From Ciona intestinalis (taxonomy: Eukaryota; Chordata; Ascidiacea; Phlebobranchia; Cionidae): a DNA stretch of 64,000 bases. The translations under genes were made by a program, and so were the position numbers. The notes below the pieces were generated by a model that worked only from the letters and a program-made list of their open reading frames with translations, made no database searches and was not told the DNA's origin. Positions 37,101 to 49,272 of the stretch are shown here, one piece after another. The stretch covers positions 563,001 through 627,000 of the forward strand of contig NC_020172.2 of assembly GCF_000224145.3 (NCBI RefSeq), given 5' to 3'. The stretch's first letter is position 1. Every line of letters begins with the position of its first letter.

Positions 37101-40100
37101 ACTTTTTTATGTTTGGCTTTGTGCTATTTTTTATTAATGTTTAATGCACAGAGTGAAGCTGGTTTGATGCCAGAGTGGGCGGATGATGCAGATGAAAGTG
37201 AAGTTGGTGTATTTGATCCTTCTGGTGCATTTCAAGTAAGAAAACTTTTCCTTTTTTTAAATCTAATTTTTTACTCTTTAGTTTTATATGTATTCATAAA
37301 AATAAGTTGTTTTGATATATTTTATGAACTGTAGCATTTATGCGCTCTTTGTGTTCTGTCACCGGTTTTGTTTTTGTCCAAATTAAGCAATTTCAAATAA
37401 ATGACTTATATTGTCAAAAATGCAAAAACGCAGAGTTTATGTAGTTTCAAATTAATCTGCCCTAAAAACTTAATATATATAAATGTTTGTACAGCATTTT
37501 GTAACTCAAACATATAGGCTATTTAACATATGCTAAATAGTGCCACACAAAACCTGCATTAAATGTTATGGTTTTGTCAGGCACAGAAAAAAGGGGGTAA
37601 ACGCGGGGATCCTAAATTACCGAGGGACTCTGATCGTGGGATAAGGAGAAACGCTTCCTCTTTTGGCTCACTGAAGAAAATAGAAGAGAAAGAAAGGAGC
37701 AGGAGTGAGAGGGAAGAAATAGGGAGAGGAGGAGGTTTGTGGTTTTCGGAACTTTTATGTTTTTTTTCTCTTTTATTACTACTGATGTTATGCATGTTAA
37801 TATCCTTTTAGATTTTTCACAAATTATGTATTTCCCTTAAAAAACTCCTGATAAAGTTAAATTTATAGCCCCAATAAAATTTCTCCCCTTGATACATTTT
37901 CACCATTTTAGCTGGTTCGAAAACACCAGAGGAAAAACCAGAAACCAAAGAAAATGGCAAACCATATGGTTCCAGTGGATCAACTCCTACCACCCCAAAC
38001 AACCAACCTGTTTTAAAAGATCATGAAAAACATGAACCAACTTCACCAGAAAAGTCACCAATTAAAGAGAAACCAGCAGAACCAGAAAAAAGACCAGATC
38101 TGGTTGAAAGAGAAGTCCCTTCACCTAATAAAAGTGTTGAAAGTTTGGAAGAAACCAAAATGCCGAATAAAACCATGGAAGGTAATGTTGGTTGCATGGT
38201 ACTGTGTTGTAGTAAGTCAAATTGCAGGAGTTTTTATATTTGATTGTGATTATGATAATCGCATATAATGTTGTGATTTTCCGTTTAACCACTTGGTGGG
38301 TGTTTTAACTTTAAATAACCTACCCCCACAAAATTTTTCTTCCAGTCTAAAGTTTGATTTTATCTTGTACATATTTGTTTTAAAATGAAACTCTTCTAAA
38401 CATAATTTTCTTCTGTTTACATTGAAAAAAACTGGGGCAGAATTACATTGGTTATAGATAGTTTTTAGTACAGTTTGTATTTTGCAGCTGAAGCACAGGG
38501 TTAGGAGTTTATTTTCTAAATTAGCAAGCCACCACACACTGTTGTAATGCTGCTATAATTACCAATTATTATGTTTCTCACACAATACATGCACTCATGC
38601 TCAGTTGCCCCACACATTTTTTAGTAATTATGACATCATACTGATGATTAATGACATCATAATTCCACAGAAACCAGAGGAAAACAGACAGAAGAAGAGG
38701 TGGACCATTTGAGTCATCATGAAATGGTATGACTTGTTTTTTTATAACTACATAGTACATAAGTATAGCATTAGTGTTAATATACCTTCACAAATTGCAG
38801 TCATTGTTGAAATACACCACAGGGTAATAGACAAACATTGTCATTTTCGGCATGAATTAGTAAAAAAATTTGCCACAGCAACCTACTTATTTACTTTCTT
38901 GCATGGGTAATGGGTTCATGGGTTAAATGTGGCTTAAACCCAAGATCCCGTAGTGTATTTTAGTATAGGCCCTCACCCATATAGAATTAATATAATGTTG
39001 AAGTGATGTCTAAAGACTAATAAAGAACCAGATTTGAAAATTATTCTATAAAAAAATTGTTATATTTACATATATAAATTTTTACACTTTTTCCGACACA
39101 TTCCAAATCTCACACGTTCATAGTTATTGCTATTTAGTGGAAGTAACCTTCTTTTTACTGCACTCGCCACTTTCAATTAGTTTGCAGCATACTTTAACAC
39201 TTGGTAACTTAATTTGGTCTATAATATCAACTTTATTGAAGGGGATGCACAGTTGAATAAAACCAAAACAAACTAAGAATCCACACATTCTTACTAATAT
39301 TTTTCTGCCTCCTTTTCCAATAGCATAGTAAATATTTTCAACTCAATTTGAGTTCATTGTTGGGGTTTGACAGACTTGCTTTTTAAATAATGTGTTTTCC
39401 CATACCTTAAGTTTTTTATTTTTACAATGTTTTAAGGACTGTCATTTTACTGTCGATTTCTTGCTCTTTGTTGTTTTATTACTTTTATCTTTGCTATTGT
39501 TTTAAAGAGGTAAATAAGAGTTGTAATTTCACAGAACGCTCTTAAGTTAATTGATTCACTCACTGACTTTGATGAGCAACCCCAGGTTGAAGAAACCCCC
39601 ACACCAACACGCTTACCCCCGGCCCTTGACCCCCTATCCCTAATCCAGGGTAATGTGACCCCTAATGTGCCAGACCTAGCTATGAAGTGGTTCTATAAAG
39701 ACCCCCAAGGGGAAACGCAAGGTGTGGGTTTGAATGAACGTAACATATTTTTTATATGTTTTTTTTTGTATTTATTTTTATTGAAAGGGTAATGTAGTTT
39801 CAGCTCTGGTGAAGCCTTAAATATTCAACTATCTTTTTAAAACCTCTATATCAGCCATTTTCCGTCAAATTTTCATGGAACAGTAGTGCTCTGTAAAAGT
39901 TCCTAAGGTGTTCTGCAAGAAATTAAGCTGTTTATGTTCTATGTGAAACACCAGTCAAAATTCATTGGTTATAGGTTTAACACACTGGGCATTAACTGCT
40001 TTTCCAAAATCTCGGTTAAAAACTCTTGAATTTATGATCATAAGCATTCGATTTGCTACAAAACCCTTTGAAAATAATGATGTTAACTGCTATTGTTACG

Positions 40101-43100
40101 CAAATAGTTAACACGTCCATTGCTAATATGTCGTATCACTGCTATTACAACGCAGTTATTCGCTACATCAATAGACTACACTGTTTTTTATAGATATTTA
40201 AAATATTTCATCAGCTTGTCCTGTTTAAATCTTTGTTACATTAGCCTTACTATATAACATCATTATAACAGTTTTGTTGGTGTTCAGCATGATTATTCTA
40301 ATATGGGATGTTTTCTTTGGCTTAAAAAATGATAAGCTAACTCTAAAATAGGCTAACTTAGTGTTGATACAGCATACAGGCATAAACCTATGCAAAAAGG
40401 GTATACGATGTATCTGACTATATTATTCTATAAAAAAAATATTATTCCAATTCTTTATAGCCAAACTCTAACAGCATGTTACCCCAAACATGTTTTAGGT
40501 CCGTTCAGTTCACAGGAGATGGGTGAATGGTTCATGGCAGGTTACTTCACTTCTAATCTTCTTGTTAAGCGAGCGTGTGATCCTCAGTTTGTACCACTAG
40601 GTGACCTCATTACAAGGTGTGGGGCTGTTCCTTTTGGCCCACAATCAGTACCACAGGTGACACAATTTTTGAAAATTTTTGTTTGTTTAACAGCCTTTTG
40701 TACTTAAAATAAGAAATTAAACACCAAAAAAATTAGCTAAAATCGTGGTGGTTAAAATAGCTGCAATGTATGCCTTGTGACTAGATCAAAGCTTGCTGCA
40801 GTTACTTTAAGAGTCACCAAGGGTCATTTGACAGACACTTAATGGTTATTTCTTCAACCAGGTGGCTATATTAGTATGGGAAACACTCATGTGCTCACGT
40901 ATTAAACATTTAACAAAAATTTAAACCTATAACCTAATTAAGTTTAACCTTATTTAAGGTATATTTAAATAAACTCAAATTCAATTCCTAGACCACCAGC
41001 TCTGATGTAATAAAAGCACAGAAACAAGCTGAGCTGTTAAAACAACAACAACAACAAATGCAGCTTCAATTGCATCTGCAGAAACAACAACAATTACAAC
41101 AACAACTTCAACAACAGCAGCAACAACAATATCAACAGCAACAACAACAGCTCTTACAACAACAAAAACAACAACAAATCCTGCGGTACTACATTATATT
41201 TATATCCACATATATACAAAGCATTTTAACTTTATTATTCTGATCAACAGAGAATTTCAACAAAAACAACAACAACAACAGCAACAGCAGCAGCAACAAC
41301 AAGCAGTGTATGCGACCATCGTATCTAAGCTCAGTGCTTCAGAGGAGTTTTTATCAATGTCTGCTCAACAACAGCAAGCCACAGTTGCTCAATACATGGC
41401 TTTCATGCAGCAATCATCCTCAGGAGAGTAAGTGTGAAATATAATCCCCCAAATGTTTTCCAAAACTTAAATTATCCATATTTTCCAAATGTATATTTTT
41501 ATTAGGCGTTATATTTTTTAATATCTGCTGGCATTGTTAAAATGCAGTTACTACACTCACGGTCATCATAAAATATGGTACCTTATTAATTATTGTAGAA
41601 AATGCAGTATGCTTTGGCTTTGTTCAGTTGTATGGGCAGCAGCGAAGTGCTAAAACTTCCGATTCCCTTTGTTCCATAAGCTGGAGGGTATGTCAACCCA
41701 GGCATTACAAATATTACCTCTATATTACAGTGTACCCACCACTACTCAGTCTATATGGGACTCTGATACTTCTGCTTTACGCCGGCCCTCACCTGTTTCT
41801 ATGGTCACCTCACAACAACAGCAACAATTAGTCGATATTCTTAAACAACAGGTAAGTACATAGCTTACCCATACCACCCAGAAAAAGCAAAGTTACATTT
41901 ATAAAATTGGTGGTTTTGGTTATACAGTGGGTTACGGCAGTAACTTCTAAAATTTGTTTTTGTTAAGTACTGTTTAGAGATTACTTACCAAAGAAAAAAC
42001 ATTATAGAGTGTGACATAAAAGCGCTGTTTTCCTTTTTTTTAAGTAGGATCTAGGACCAAAAGATTAAACAACTATTTGTGTTTTATCACAAGCCCAGCA
42101 TAACTGCCTGGACAATAGACCGAGTACACACATAGTTTAAGCCTTGGATATGAATGTTCATTTCTACTTATCTATATAATTGACCACATCATTTAAATAG
42201 TAGTTTTTTTTTCCACTCCCAGGAGCAAGCTGCAGTAAAGAAGAAACAACAAGAAGAGGAGGAGGAGAAATTAAAAAGAGAGAAAGAAGAGCTGCAAAGA
42301 ATAAAGGTTATTTTACTAAAGTTTCTGAAACCACCCTAATTGATACGAGAAAAAATGTACTTTCTCATAATCTCAGTTCTAAGTAACCACCAGTAGAAAT
42401 ATATCTATTGTGTAAAATTTATTCTCACAGGCACAAGAAGAAGCACACAGATTACACATGGAGGAATTACATAAGCAAAAAGTGATGGAAGAATTAAGAC
42501 AGGTTGGCCCACAAAGTTTTAATAACATTACAATATGCCTACTATTGAAAAGCGGTTTGTAATTAAAGATCATACTTATTTTGCAGTGGAACTAATATTT
42601 TTAAATTTGTAAAAGTAGAGTTATAGTTTAAACAAAGTTGTATTATGAAGAAAGAAAAATATAAAAAATGTAAAATGTTTTTTTTTTAATGTTGTATAAA
42701 TGTATTACCTGGTTGTTTCTGTTTTACCAAGTTAACAACCATTGTTAATATGATGCAGGCAGAGATCCGGAGAGTTCAAGAAGAAGAAGATCAGATGCGT
42801 AGAGAGCAGGAGGAAAGGAGGTTGAAAGAGGAGCAGAGGAGAAAAGTGAGTTTGGTTGTTTGGAATGTTGTTATATATAAAGATTATCATTTAACATGGG
42901 GTTACTAAAAGTTATCTAATTTGCGTGAAATGTTGTTTGTTAGGTCTTAGCATAAGGGGCTACAGTTTTCTTTAATAATAAAGCATGTGAATAATATTTT
43001 TTCGCATATAGAACATACAAGTATTAGTATAATGACTTAACCTGTTCTATATGTATTTAGTATGAGTTTGATACCAAATCTAAAGTACTAAGGAAACACT

Positions 43101-46100
43101 TTTAAGATTAGTTTTTTAAAACAAAAAGTTGTTAAAACAAGTTAACATATAAGCTACTTGCTCTTATGTCTTCTGTTCATTTTGCTTTAAGGAAGAGGAG
43201 GCCAAAGCTCGGATAGCAATTGCTAAGTTACAAGAAGAGGAAGAGCAAAGAAAAAAAGAAGAAGAAATGTTGCAAAGGTATGTTGAGTCAACATCTATTT
43301 TTATTTATTATTTGACTTTTTTATTTTTTGTACAGGAGAGAAGAGGAGGAGATTCGAAAGGCAATGGAGGAGGAGAAAAGAAAGAAACAGGCACAGGAGG
43401 AGCAAGAGAAGAGGATCCATCATCTTAAAATGGTGGAAGAAGAGAAGAGGAAGAGAATACAAGAGGAAAAAGTGAGTAAATGAGCTTACATGTTTATATA
43501 TGATGTATAATGTGTTATCACTACCAGGCACAAGAAGAAGCATTGAAGAAGCAGAAAGAGTTAGAAGCCCAGAGACTCAAAGAAGAAGCAATAAGAAAGG
43601 TATGTGTAATTTACCAATGCTTTTTTGATGTGTATGTTATTATGTTATTGTTACTTCTATACCAGAACCAGAAGTATAAAATTTGTATATATATTATAAA
43701 TTCCAATTGGGATATTTTAAGCTGCTTTTCCGACAGAAAACAGGGACAGACAGATTGACCAGACTGACAATATTTTAACACTGAAGATTCATATTGCTTT
43801 GTGTAATACTTTCAATATGTACCTTGGTTTATGGCAAGTTAACTATTTGGGTCAGTTTCAATTATAATCTGTTTTCAGCGCCAACAAGAACAACTGAAAA
43901 ACATCAAACTACCAACAACAGCAAACTGGGCCGAACAACAACAACAACGTCAGCAACAACAACAACAACTATCAGTGTCGGAAATACAAAAGCTACAAGA
44001 GAAAAAAGAACATGAGAGGCAACTACAAGAACAACAGGTAAAAGACAAAAAAAACATTTTTTATTTGCAATTTTATACTAATTAGAAAAATAACTGTGTT
44101 ATGTTACTTTTTTGTATTTCAACTACTGCTACTAGCCTTAATATAATGTTGGTGAGGTCCTGCAGCCTGACATGGGAAGATATAGGGGATTAAAGTTAGG
44201 TCAGAGTTGGCCTACCATGATACCCATCCTGCCACAGCTGATTTGTGAACCACTGGTTGAAACTTAGAGAAAAAGCTGTTAACATTCTTGCTCAAGCAAA
44301 CATTTGCCGATCCGTATCAGTTTGAACATTGAACTTGTTATACTTTGGTTACTTTGCAAGCACCTAACCACTAAGCTACGGTGGTGGTTTAAAAAACATT
44401 GGCTGTAAACTGCATGGCACTTTTCAACTATTCAGTTACAAAATATTGAATGAATGTAACTCGTTTATCCTTGCATAACATGCAATAACACTCGTACAGT
44501 TACGTTGTTTTTCCACATTTACAGATGCGAGTCATTTCTCAAAAGCAGCAAGCCCAACAACAGCAGCGTGGTGTGTGGGGTGGAACAGCCCCAGTATTCC
44601 AAGCCCCCACCACCCCATCCAACACCACAATGTCCTTGATGGAAATACAAATGGAAGAAGCACGCAACCAACAAAGAGGACAAGCCAAACAACCACAACC
44701 GGTATTTATTTAAATCTATTTTAGACTTTTTTTTATCTGCTGTGTTATATTCTTTAAAACTATAAAATAGTTTGTATTAAAAATTAAAGAATAAAAATGC
44801 TTGAAACACAACAAGCCCAAAATTGCCTATGTATTTGTTTATACATTTCATATTCCTGTAATTTTCCGTGTTAATTCTTTTGTGTTTTGTATTATTTTCA
44901 ATACATTTTTGTATTTTTAGTGAACATGTGTACACCATTAAGCATATTTTTGTTTTTTTGGTATATTGTTATTTCTGATATTTTGTATACGTGTATAACA
45001 TTAACTGTAAGATAATAGACAATGTAAAGCATTTCTGTTAGCTGCGTTGTCCCCATGCAACCTAAGATTAAGGCCAGAATTTGCTTATTACTCCAATGCA
45101 AACCACCACGTAGAGTCCACAACAACTGTCATATTTTAACCCGCAGAAACCAGATTTAAGCTTACAAGCTTCAGTGGCGTGGGGTGGCCGAAGTAATTCT
45201 GCTGCAACCAGTGTATGGGGGAACCAAACCTTTCAACCACCACCAACTCAACCATCGTACTGGGACCAAGTTGCAAAAGCAAATAACCCAAAACCAGTGA
45301 AGCAAAACAACACCAAACCACAAGTATGTTACAACAGTATAAACATTGTAATGCACTGGTTACAAATATGGTTATATATTACTATAAATAAGTTTTGTGT
45401 ACTATCTAATTAGACGATAAAAGTGAGTGAAAACATAAACCATCTAATCCCAATCTGCAATATGATTTCAATACTAATATTAAAGTTAATTTAAAAGTTC
45501 ATTTGAATTACCAATAACTAAATTGTTATTTGTTGCCTATGCAAAAATCAAGTAAATTGTAAAGATATTATGCTTATGCAAAAATCTAACTTACTATATA
45601 TGTTAGGCCACAACCAAAATTAGTTTCGGAAACTGTTTACCACTGAAAAATAGGCTTTAAAACGTCATAAGTTTATTTTGAGAACCACTGTTATGATGTA
45701 TCTTTAGTACTGTAAACCAAACATTAAAAAAGTCAAAATTTGTTATCATATTTTTTTACAAAATTTATGAACTTTTAAAAATTTAGTTTCAGACCAGTTA
45801 TAAACAGAAAGCAAAGGCAAACAACACTAACAATGAGAACCATAATGTGCTTGCCTTGTTCAAACAAACTGAGGCACAAACCGATCCATTTGTCTCCTGG
45901 TGCGACACAGAAATCAAAAAGCTTCCTTCAGCAGTAAACCTTGACAGTATGTGCCTTTTTACTAGTATTGTAAATAATAATATTTTTTATTCTACCGACA
46001 AAAAAAATATATATTTTTTTTGTTAGATACCCTTTTCTAGTTTTGTAATGTATAAGTGCATGTTAAACCATATATTGTTATGTACCACATACCTTCATTA

Positions 46101-47364
46101 GCACTAAGGACGTATGCGACTTATTGGTGATTTCTTTTTTGATTGGGTGACCAGTTTGGCAACCCATTGGTGACCGTTGTTACGTAATGTCCGTTAGGTG
46201 TATTGCCCAAGAACACACCCACGAACCTCAAAGCTGTATCACCCAATCCGCCAAGCCCTAATCTAGATAATAATAAAAAAAATCGTGCATTAAAAATCCG
46301 TTTTTTTCTACAGTCCCTACGTTCGTTGCGTTCTTGCGTGACGTGGAGTCGCCACACGAGGTAAAAGACTATGTGGCGTCTTACCTTGGAGAGTCAAAAC
46401 CTGCACGAGACTTCGCAGAAGCTTTTCTTCAGCAACGACTCACGCTTAAGAAACAACAGAAACTTGAAGAACAAAAACAACAAGAAAAACAAAAGCAACA
46501 ACAACAAGCGAAAAAACAACAGCAAGGGGTAAGGGTTTTCTCTTGTACCAAATATTAGTATTTTTTTTGAAATAACAGTTGCAAAAAAACGGAAAGTATA
46601 TATAACTATGTGTGGCTTTGAAATATAACATTTTTTTGTGTTTTATCTTTATTTTCGTAAATATTTTATTCAACATACAGCAAAAACAAGTAAGAGGTGC
46701 ACAACAAGTAAATAAAACACAACAACAGCAAACAAAACAACAACAACAGCAAACAGCCGCGGATCAAGAGTTTGTAACTGGCACCACAAAGAGAGGAAAA
46801 CGAAAGCAGAAGAAGTTGCAAAAAGTTGATCCAAGTATCTTAGGTAAGATCCGTTATTTTCCAGTTTTCCTTCCTCATTAAAACTCGTGCAATATTAGCT
46901 ATGTTTAAAATATATATTTGGCTACTTTCCCCGTGGCACAGTGGTTCGCCTGTTTGCTTTAAGTAGGGTATCGCTTACGGCTCGACGCCGCTACCGTTGT
47001 TGGTATATTCGTTAAGGCAGTTAAAGTAAAGAATTTAACGACAAATACTCAACTGATATGTTGATCAAATCGTCAGTTATAGATAATCAGAATAAACGAA
47101 AACCTCCCCAAAATTATTTACCTACAAAGTTACATATATGGTAACTCATCAGCAGGCAGGAGCTGTACAAATTAAAACACCTGTACTATACCGACTTACG
47201 TTGCTCTGCCACGCGATGAGAAACGGATGACCATCGTTCGTTTTTTTCCTTTATGTAAACTGATTTAATCTACCATTAAAAAACAAACTTTTCCAGGATT
47301 TTCGGTCAACGCGGCTTCGGACAGAGTGAACATGGGTGAGATCGAAACTCCCAAAGACAGCTGA
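31184..47364 (+). CDS. GIGYF2: GRB10-interacting GYF protein (GIGYF1/2)
   Basis: Translational repressor that partners the cap-binding protein 4EHP. 28 exons, phases all join, 1276 residues (human GIGYF2 about 1299). Exons: 31184-31218, 32782-32877, 33325-33460, 33814-34045, 35090-35254, 35632-35747, 37152-37235, 37581-37734, 37912-38181, 38671-38726, 39535-39721, 40499-40656, 40992-41185, 41251-41427, 41731-41851, 42223-42306, 42431-42502, 42759-42845, 43192-43277, 43336-43471, 43528-43599, 43879-44037, 44525-44701, 45147-45323, 45793-45946, 46314-46528, 46681-46843, 47297-47364. Start METSAET-like [20 protein letters not shown]; 4EHP motif [14 protein letters not shown]-rich segment; [23 protein letters not shown] domain about 495-560 ([28 protein letters not shown]); polyQ; long charged helix; [21 protein letters not shown]; end [18 protein letters not shown]. 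Vertebrates have two paralogues; the symbol stands for the family. Confidence 0.96.
31604..31683 (+). repeat. Telomere-like (CCCCTAA)n array
   Basis: About eleven 7-bp units, mostly AACCCCT with AACTCCT variants, inside the GIGYF-intron element. Similar to, but not the same as, the 6-bp CCCTAA repeat of most animal telomeres. Confidence 0.9.
31728..31806 (-). repeat. tRNA-like segment inside the GIGYF-intron element
   Basis: On the minus strand GTGGTGTAGCGGTTTGCGTG fits a pol III A box and ACCGGGTTCGAGTCCCG a B box, about 50 bp apart. The ends do not pair as an acceptor stem, so it is tRNA-derived but not a tRNA gene. Confidence 0.65.
34239..34686. mobile_element. 448-bp hAT-like non-autonomous element
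   Basis: Perfect inverted ends of at least 21 bp (TAGGGATGCACATTACAG...) and an exact 8-bp flanking duplication GCTACAAT (34231-34238, 34687-34694). Sub-terminal ATTCGAAT repeats in both orientations. No ORF. Located in intron 4 of GIGYF. The intact ends and flanks suggest fairly recent insertion. Confidence 0.92.
41040..41300 (+). repeat. CAA/CAG-rich polyglutamine tract of GIGYF
   Basis: Two adjoining exons (40992-41185 and 41251-41427) are dominated by CAA and CAG codons and encode an almost continuous glutamine-rich segment with Leu and Lys. Vertebrate GIGYF2 is also Q-rich, in its C-terminal half. CAA predominates over CAG. Confidence 0.85.
46133..46262 (-). repeat. tRNA-derived SINE-like fragment
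   Basis: Contains GGCAACCCATTGGTGACCG, GTCCGTTAGGTGTATTGCCC and AAGAACACACCC, matching the body of the repeats at 6183 and 28752. In a GIGYF intron (between exons 25 and 26). Confidence 0.65.
46928..47240 (+). repeat. Second SINE-like repeat family, copy in last GIGYF intron
   Basis: tRNA-like head GTGGCACAGTGGTTCGCC with a B-box-like GGCTCGACGCC, followed by a body with CCTACAAAGTTACATATATG, GTAACTCATCAGC and CACGCGATGAGAA. The body recurs at 55328-55445 and, more diverged, 56530-56665. Confidence 0.65.
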
Positions 47365-48606
47365 AAACCGGATCTCTCCGGATCGAACTGGTTTAGGGCT
47401 GCGCCGCCCTTGTTTTTATTGACTTGCCCTGAGACACAGCGCCGCGCGAAGGTCGTGGGTTTGGTGTTTGGTGAAAAGAAAGAACAAGGCGTGTGTTGTG
47501 CACAGATTTTTTTATTCCATTTTTTTATTATTTTTTGGGAAGTGGTCAAAAAGCTTTTTTTTTGTCTTTAGGAATCGACTTCGTTTGTTTTATTTTAAGG
47601 CGAGCTCTAACAGCGTTTCTACTTTACTTCAGCGTTCCGTTCATCGCGGTGATTTTTTTTCGTCTTTTTTCAAAAAAAGTCCAGGGTCTTTTCACCCGAG
47701 AATCGCCATTCTATACTTTACACTGTATCATCGGTTGTATGTTCGAATACTTAGTTTGGCAAACGCTGCATACGCAGCTCGCCACACGTTTAAGGTGTTC
47801 ATTTGCGTGTACTTTTGTTTTTAATTTTTAAACCCATTATTTCAGCAGCTAAGAATCCGCCGTATCCGAAAAAACGGGGCAAAAATATCATTAGGTTTCA
47901 TTATGCTTTTATAATTGGACGTTGCCACTGCCGTTTGGATACATCTGGCTACTGTTTAATATCTGTGTGTTAAGCTGGTAGAGTTACAATAATAAACTTC
48001 ACCGCGATTAGAAATTTTCAAGTTTTTAAAACTGGGCTATTGTTATTATTTACTCTGTAATACTGGAAGTGATTTAGTTCTCGATAAAGAACAAGAAGTA
48101 TTGCAGTATTCAGCAGCATATATTGCCGTTTATAAACCTCGAATGGCGAATTTGAATGAATGGAAATGGCATATTTCTATTCATTCTCGTTTGAATGAAA
48201 AAGGCCATATAGTACTAACTCCTTCCTGGCCAATTGCGCGCAGTTCTTCCATCAATGTTTGAAGGAGTTCTGAGACAGCTATTTTTATGCGTTAAATTTG
48301 TACTGTTAATATTTGTAAAAATCAAGTTATTTACGTCAATCACTGAAAACTATTTCAAACGTCTCTTGTTTCGCCATCATTTTTGTAACTTCATGCAGTG
48401 AGTAATAGTTTTTGCGACGGAACCGCATAATTTTGTTTCTTATTACGTCACTAGCCACTTTATAGACAATTCTTGGGACGCCCTGAGGTTTAAATTTTGC
48501 CTCCATGCCTCGAGGTATTGCACGATTACCGATGATACATAACGTCATCTTACGCCTTTGTGACCTTAGGGTTTGGACTCTAGCGTTATAATATTACGAC
48601 TTCGAA
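47365..48606. other. GIGYF 3' UTR and intergenic region
   Basis: About 1.2 kb after the GIGYF stop. Two plus-strand frames of about 110-118 codons (47468-47831) overlap each other without recognisable motifs and are probably chance frames in the 3' UTR. A short conserved-looking minus-strand ORF lies at 48336-48548. Imperfect inverted GAATG-rich motifs occur at 48150-48200. Confidence 0.45.
48336..48548 (-). CDS. Candidate small ORF, 70 residues, unknown
   Basis: ATG to stop without splicing: MTLCIIGNRAIPRGMEAK, KPQGVPRIVYKVASDVIRN, KIMRFRRKNYYSLHEV, then TFEIVFSD. Composition is balanced and charged rather than AT-driven, which makes it more protein-like than other orphan frames here. No family recognised and no promoter or splice context seen, so it may be chance. 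Confidence 0.25.
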   Translation of the reverse strand: MTLCIIGNRAIPRGMEAKFKPQGVPRIVYKVASDVIRNKIMRFRRKNYYSLHEVTKMMAKQETFEIVFSD

Positions 48607-48737
48607 ATGGATAGACGTGTTTGTATATTGCTAGCCATGACTTTATGTTGTTTCAAGGCAGCCAAATCGACCAGAGTTCAGTATAATATGAGGACCAGAC
48701 AACCACCATTGACGATCAAATATCTTGCTCCTACCAG
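48607..48737 (+). CDS. Signal-peptide first exon (alternative first exon or paralogue remnant)
   Basis: ATG followed by a signal-like start (MDRRVCILLAMTLCCFKAAK) and a short segment containing MRTRQPPLTIKYLAPTR, then AG/GTAAAG at phase 2. The next candidate first exon at 49273 also ends phase 2 and has TRQPALQYR before its donor. Joined to the exon at 49684, either would read ...R-PEPPLLVQPATC. It could be an alternative first exon of the thrombospondin-type gene or the remnant of a duplicate. Confidence 0.5.
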
Positions 48738-48809
48738 GTAAAGTTAGGATAAACAAATTTTGAAAATGCTTTAGTTGTTTTTCTAACCGCTTATTCATTT
48801 GTATAACAC

Positions 48810-49002
48810 AGTAGGATGGGGGAAGATGGGACACTTTTAACTCTATTTTCTCGTCCAATTTAGTAGTAAACAAAGAAGATTCAAAGAAATATGAAACTAT
48901 GTCCTCATGAGTCTCATAGACCGTTGTTAGTTGTTTAAAACACGATCAGGATATCTGGATATTATGTGCTAAAGGTGTCCCATCTTCCCCCACCCTACTA
49001 TA
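48810..49002 (+). repeat. TAGTAGGGTGGGG inverted-repeat element, copy 1
   Basis: Left end GTAGGATGGGGGAAGATGGG, right end CCATCTTCCCCCACCCTACT. Internal TAGTAGTAAACAAAGAA and ACCGTTGTTAGTTGTTTAAA define the family. About 190 bp, non-coding, TA-rich flanks. Between the two candidate TSP1 first exons. Confidence 0.85.
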
Positions 49003-49272
49003 CATATACATTTAAGAATAGGCGTTCTTTTTTTCTTTAAATAACGAAGTCCGAAGCAGGCAATGCACTTCGTCTAGGACTCTATATAGTCGCTTACCTA
49101 ACAAATATAAAAGTAGACAGTTACTTTCCTTGGCAAGAAAAAAAAGCCAAAACTCTTTTCATGCGGCGCTTTGTGTTGCTCGTGACTTGACTAATTAACA
49201 ACAGTAAACATTAGCCATTTAGTAAGTATCTGCACGGCAGTTTAGTTATGTGTATGTAAACTTTGTCGAAAA

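Noticed and set aside
41628-41730. Using the stretch before 41731 as part of GIGYF exon 15
   Set aside because: The AG at 41627 puts the frame into a stop. The AG at 41729-41730 restores phase and gives [12 protein letters not shown], as expected for the family.
44357-44388. Short tRNA-like string (CCTAACCACTAAGCTACGG) in a GIGYF intron
   Set aside because: Too short to separate a SINE remnant from chance; not listed as a feature.
47468-47831. Two overlapping 112-118-codon frames after GIGYF
   Set aside because: Two frames of the same Phe-rich sequence in the likely 3' UTR; the GIGYF protein already ends with its family C-terminus upstream.
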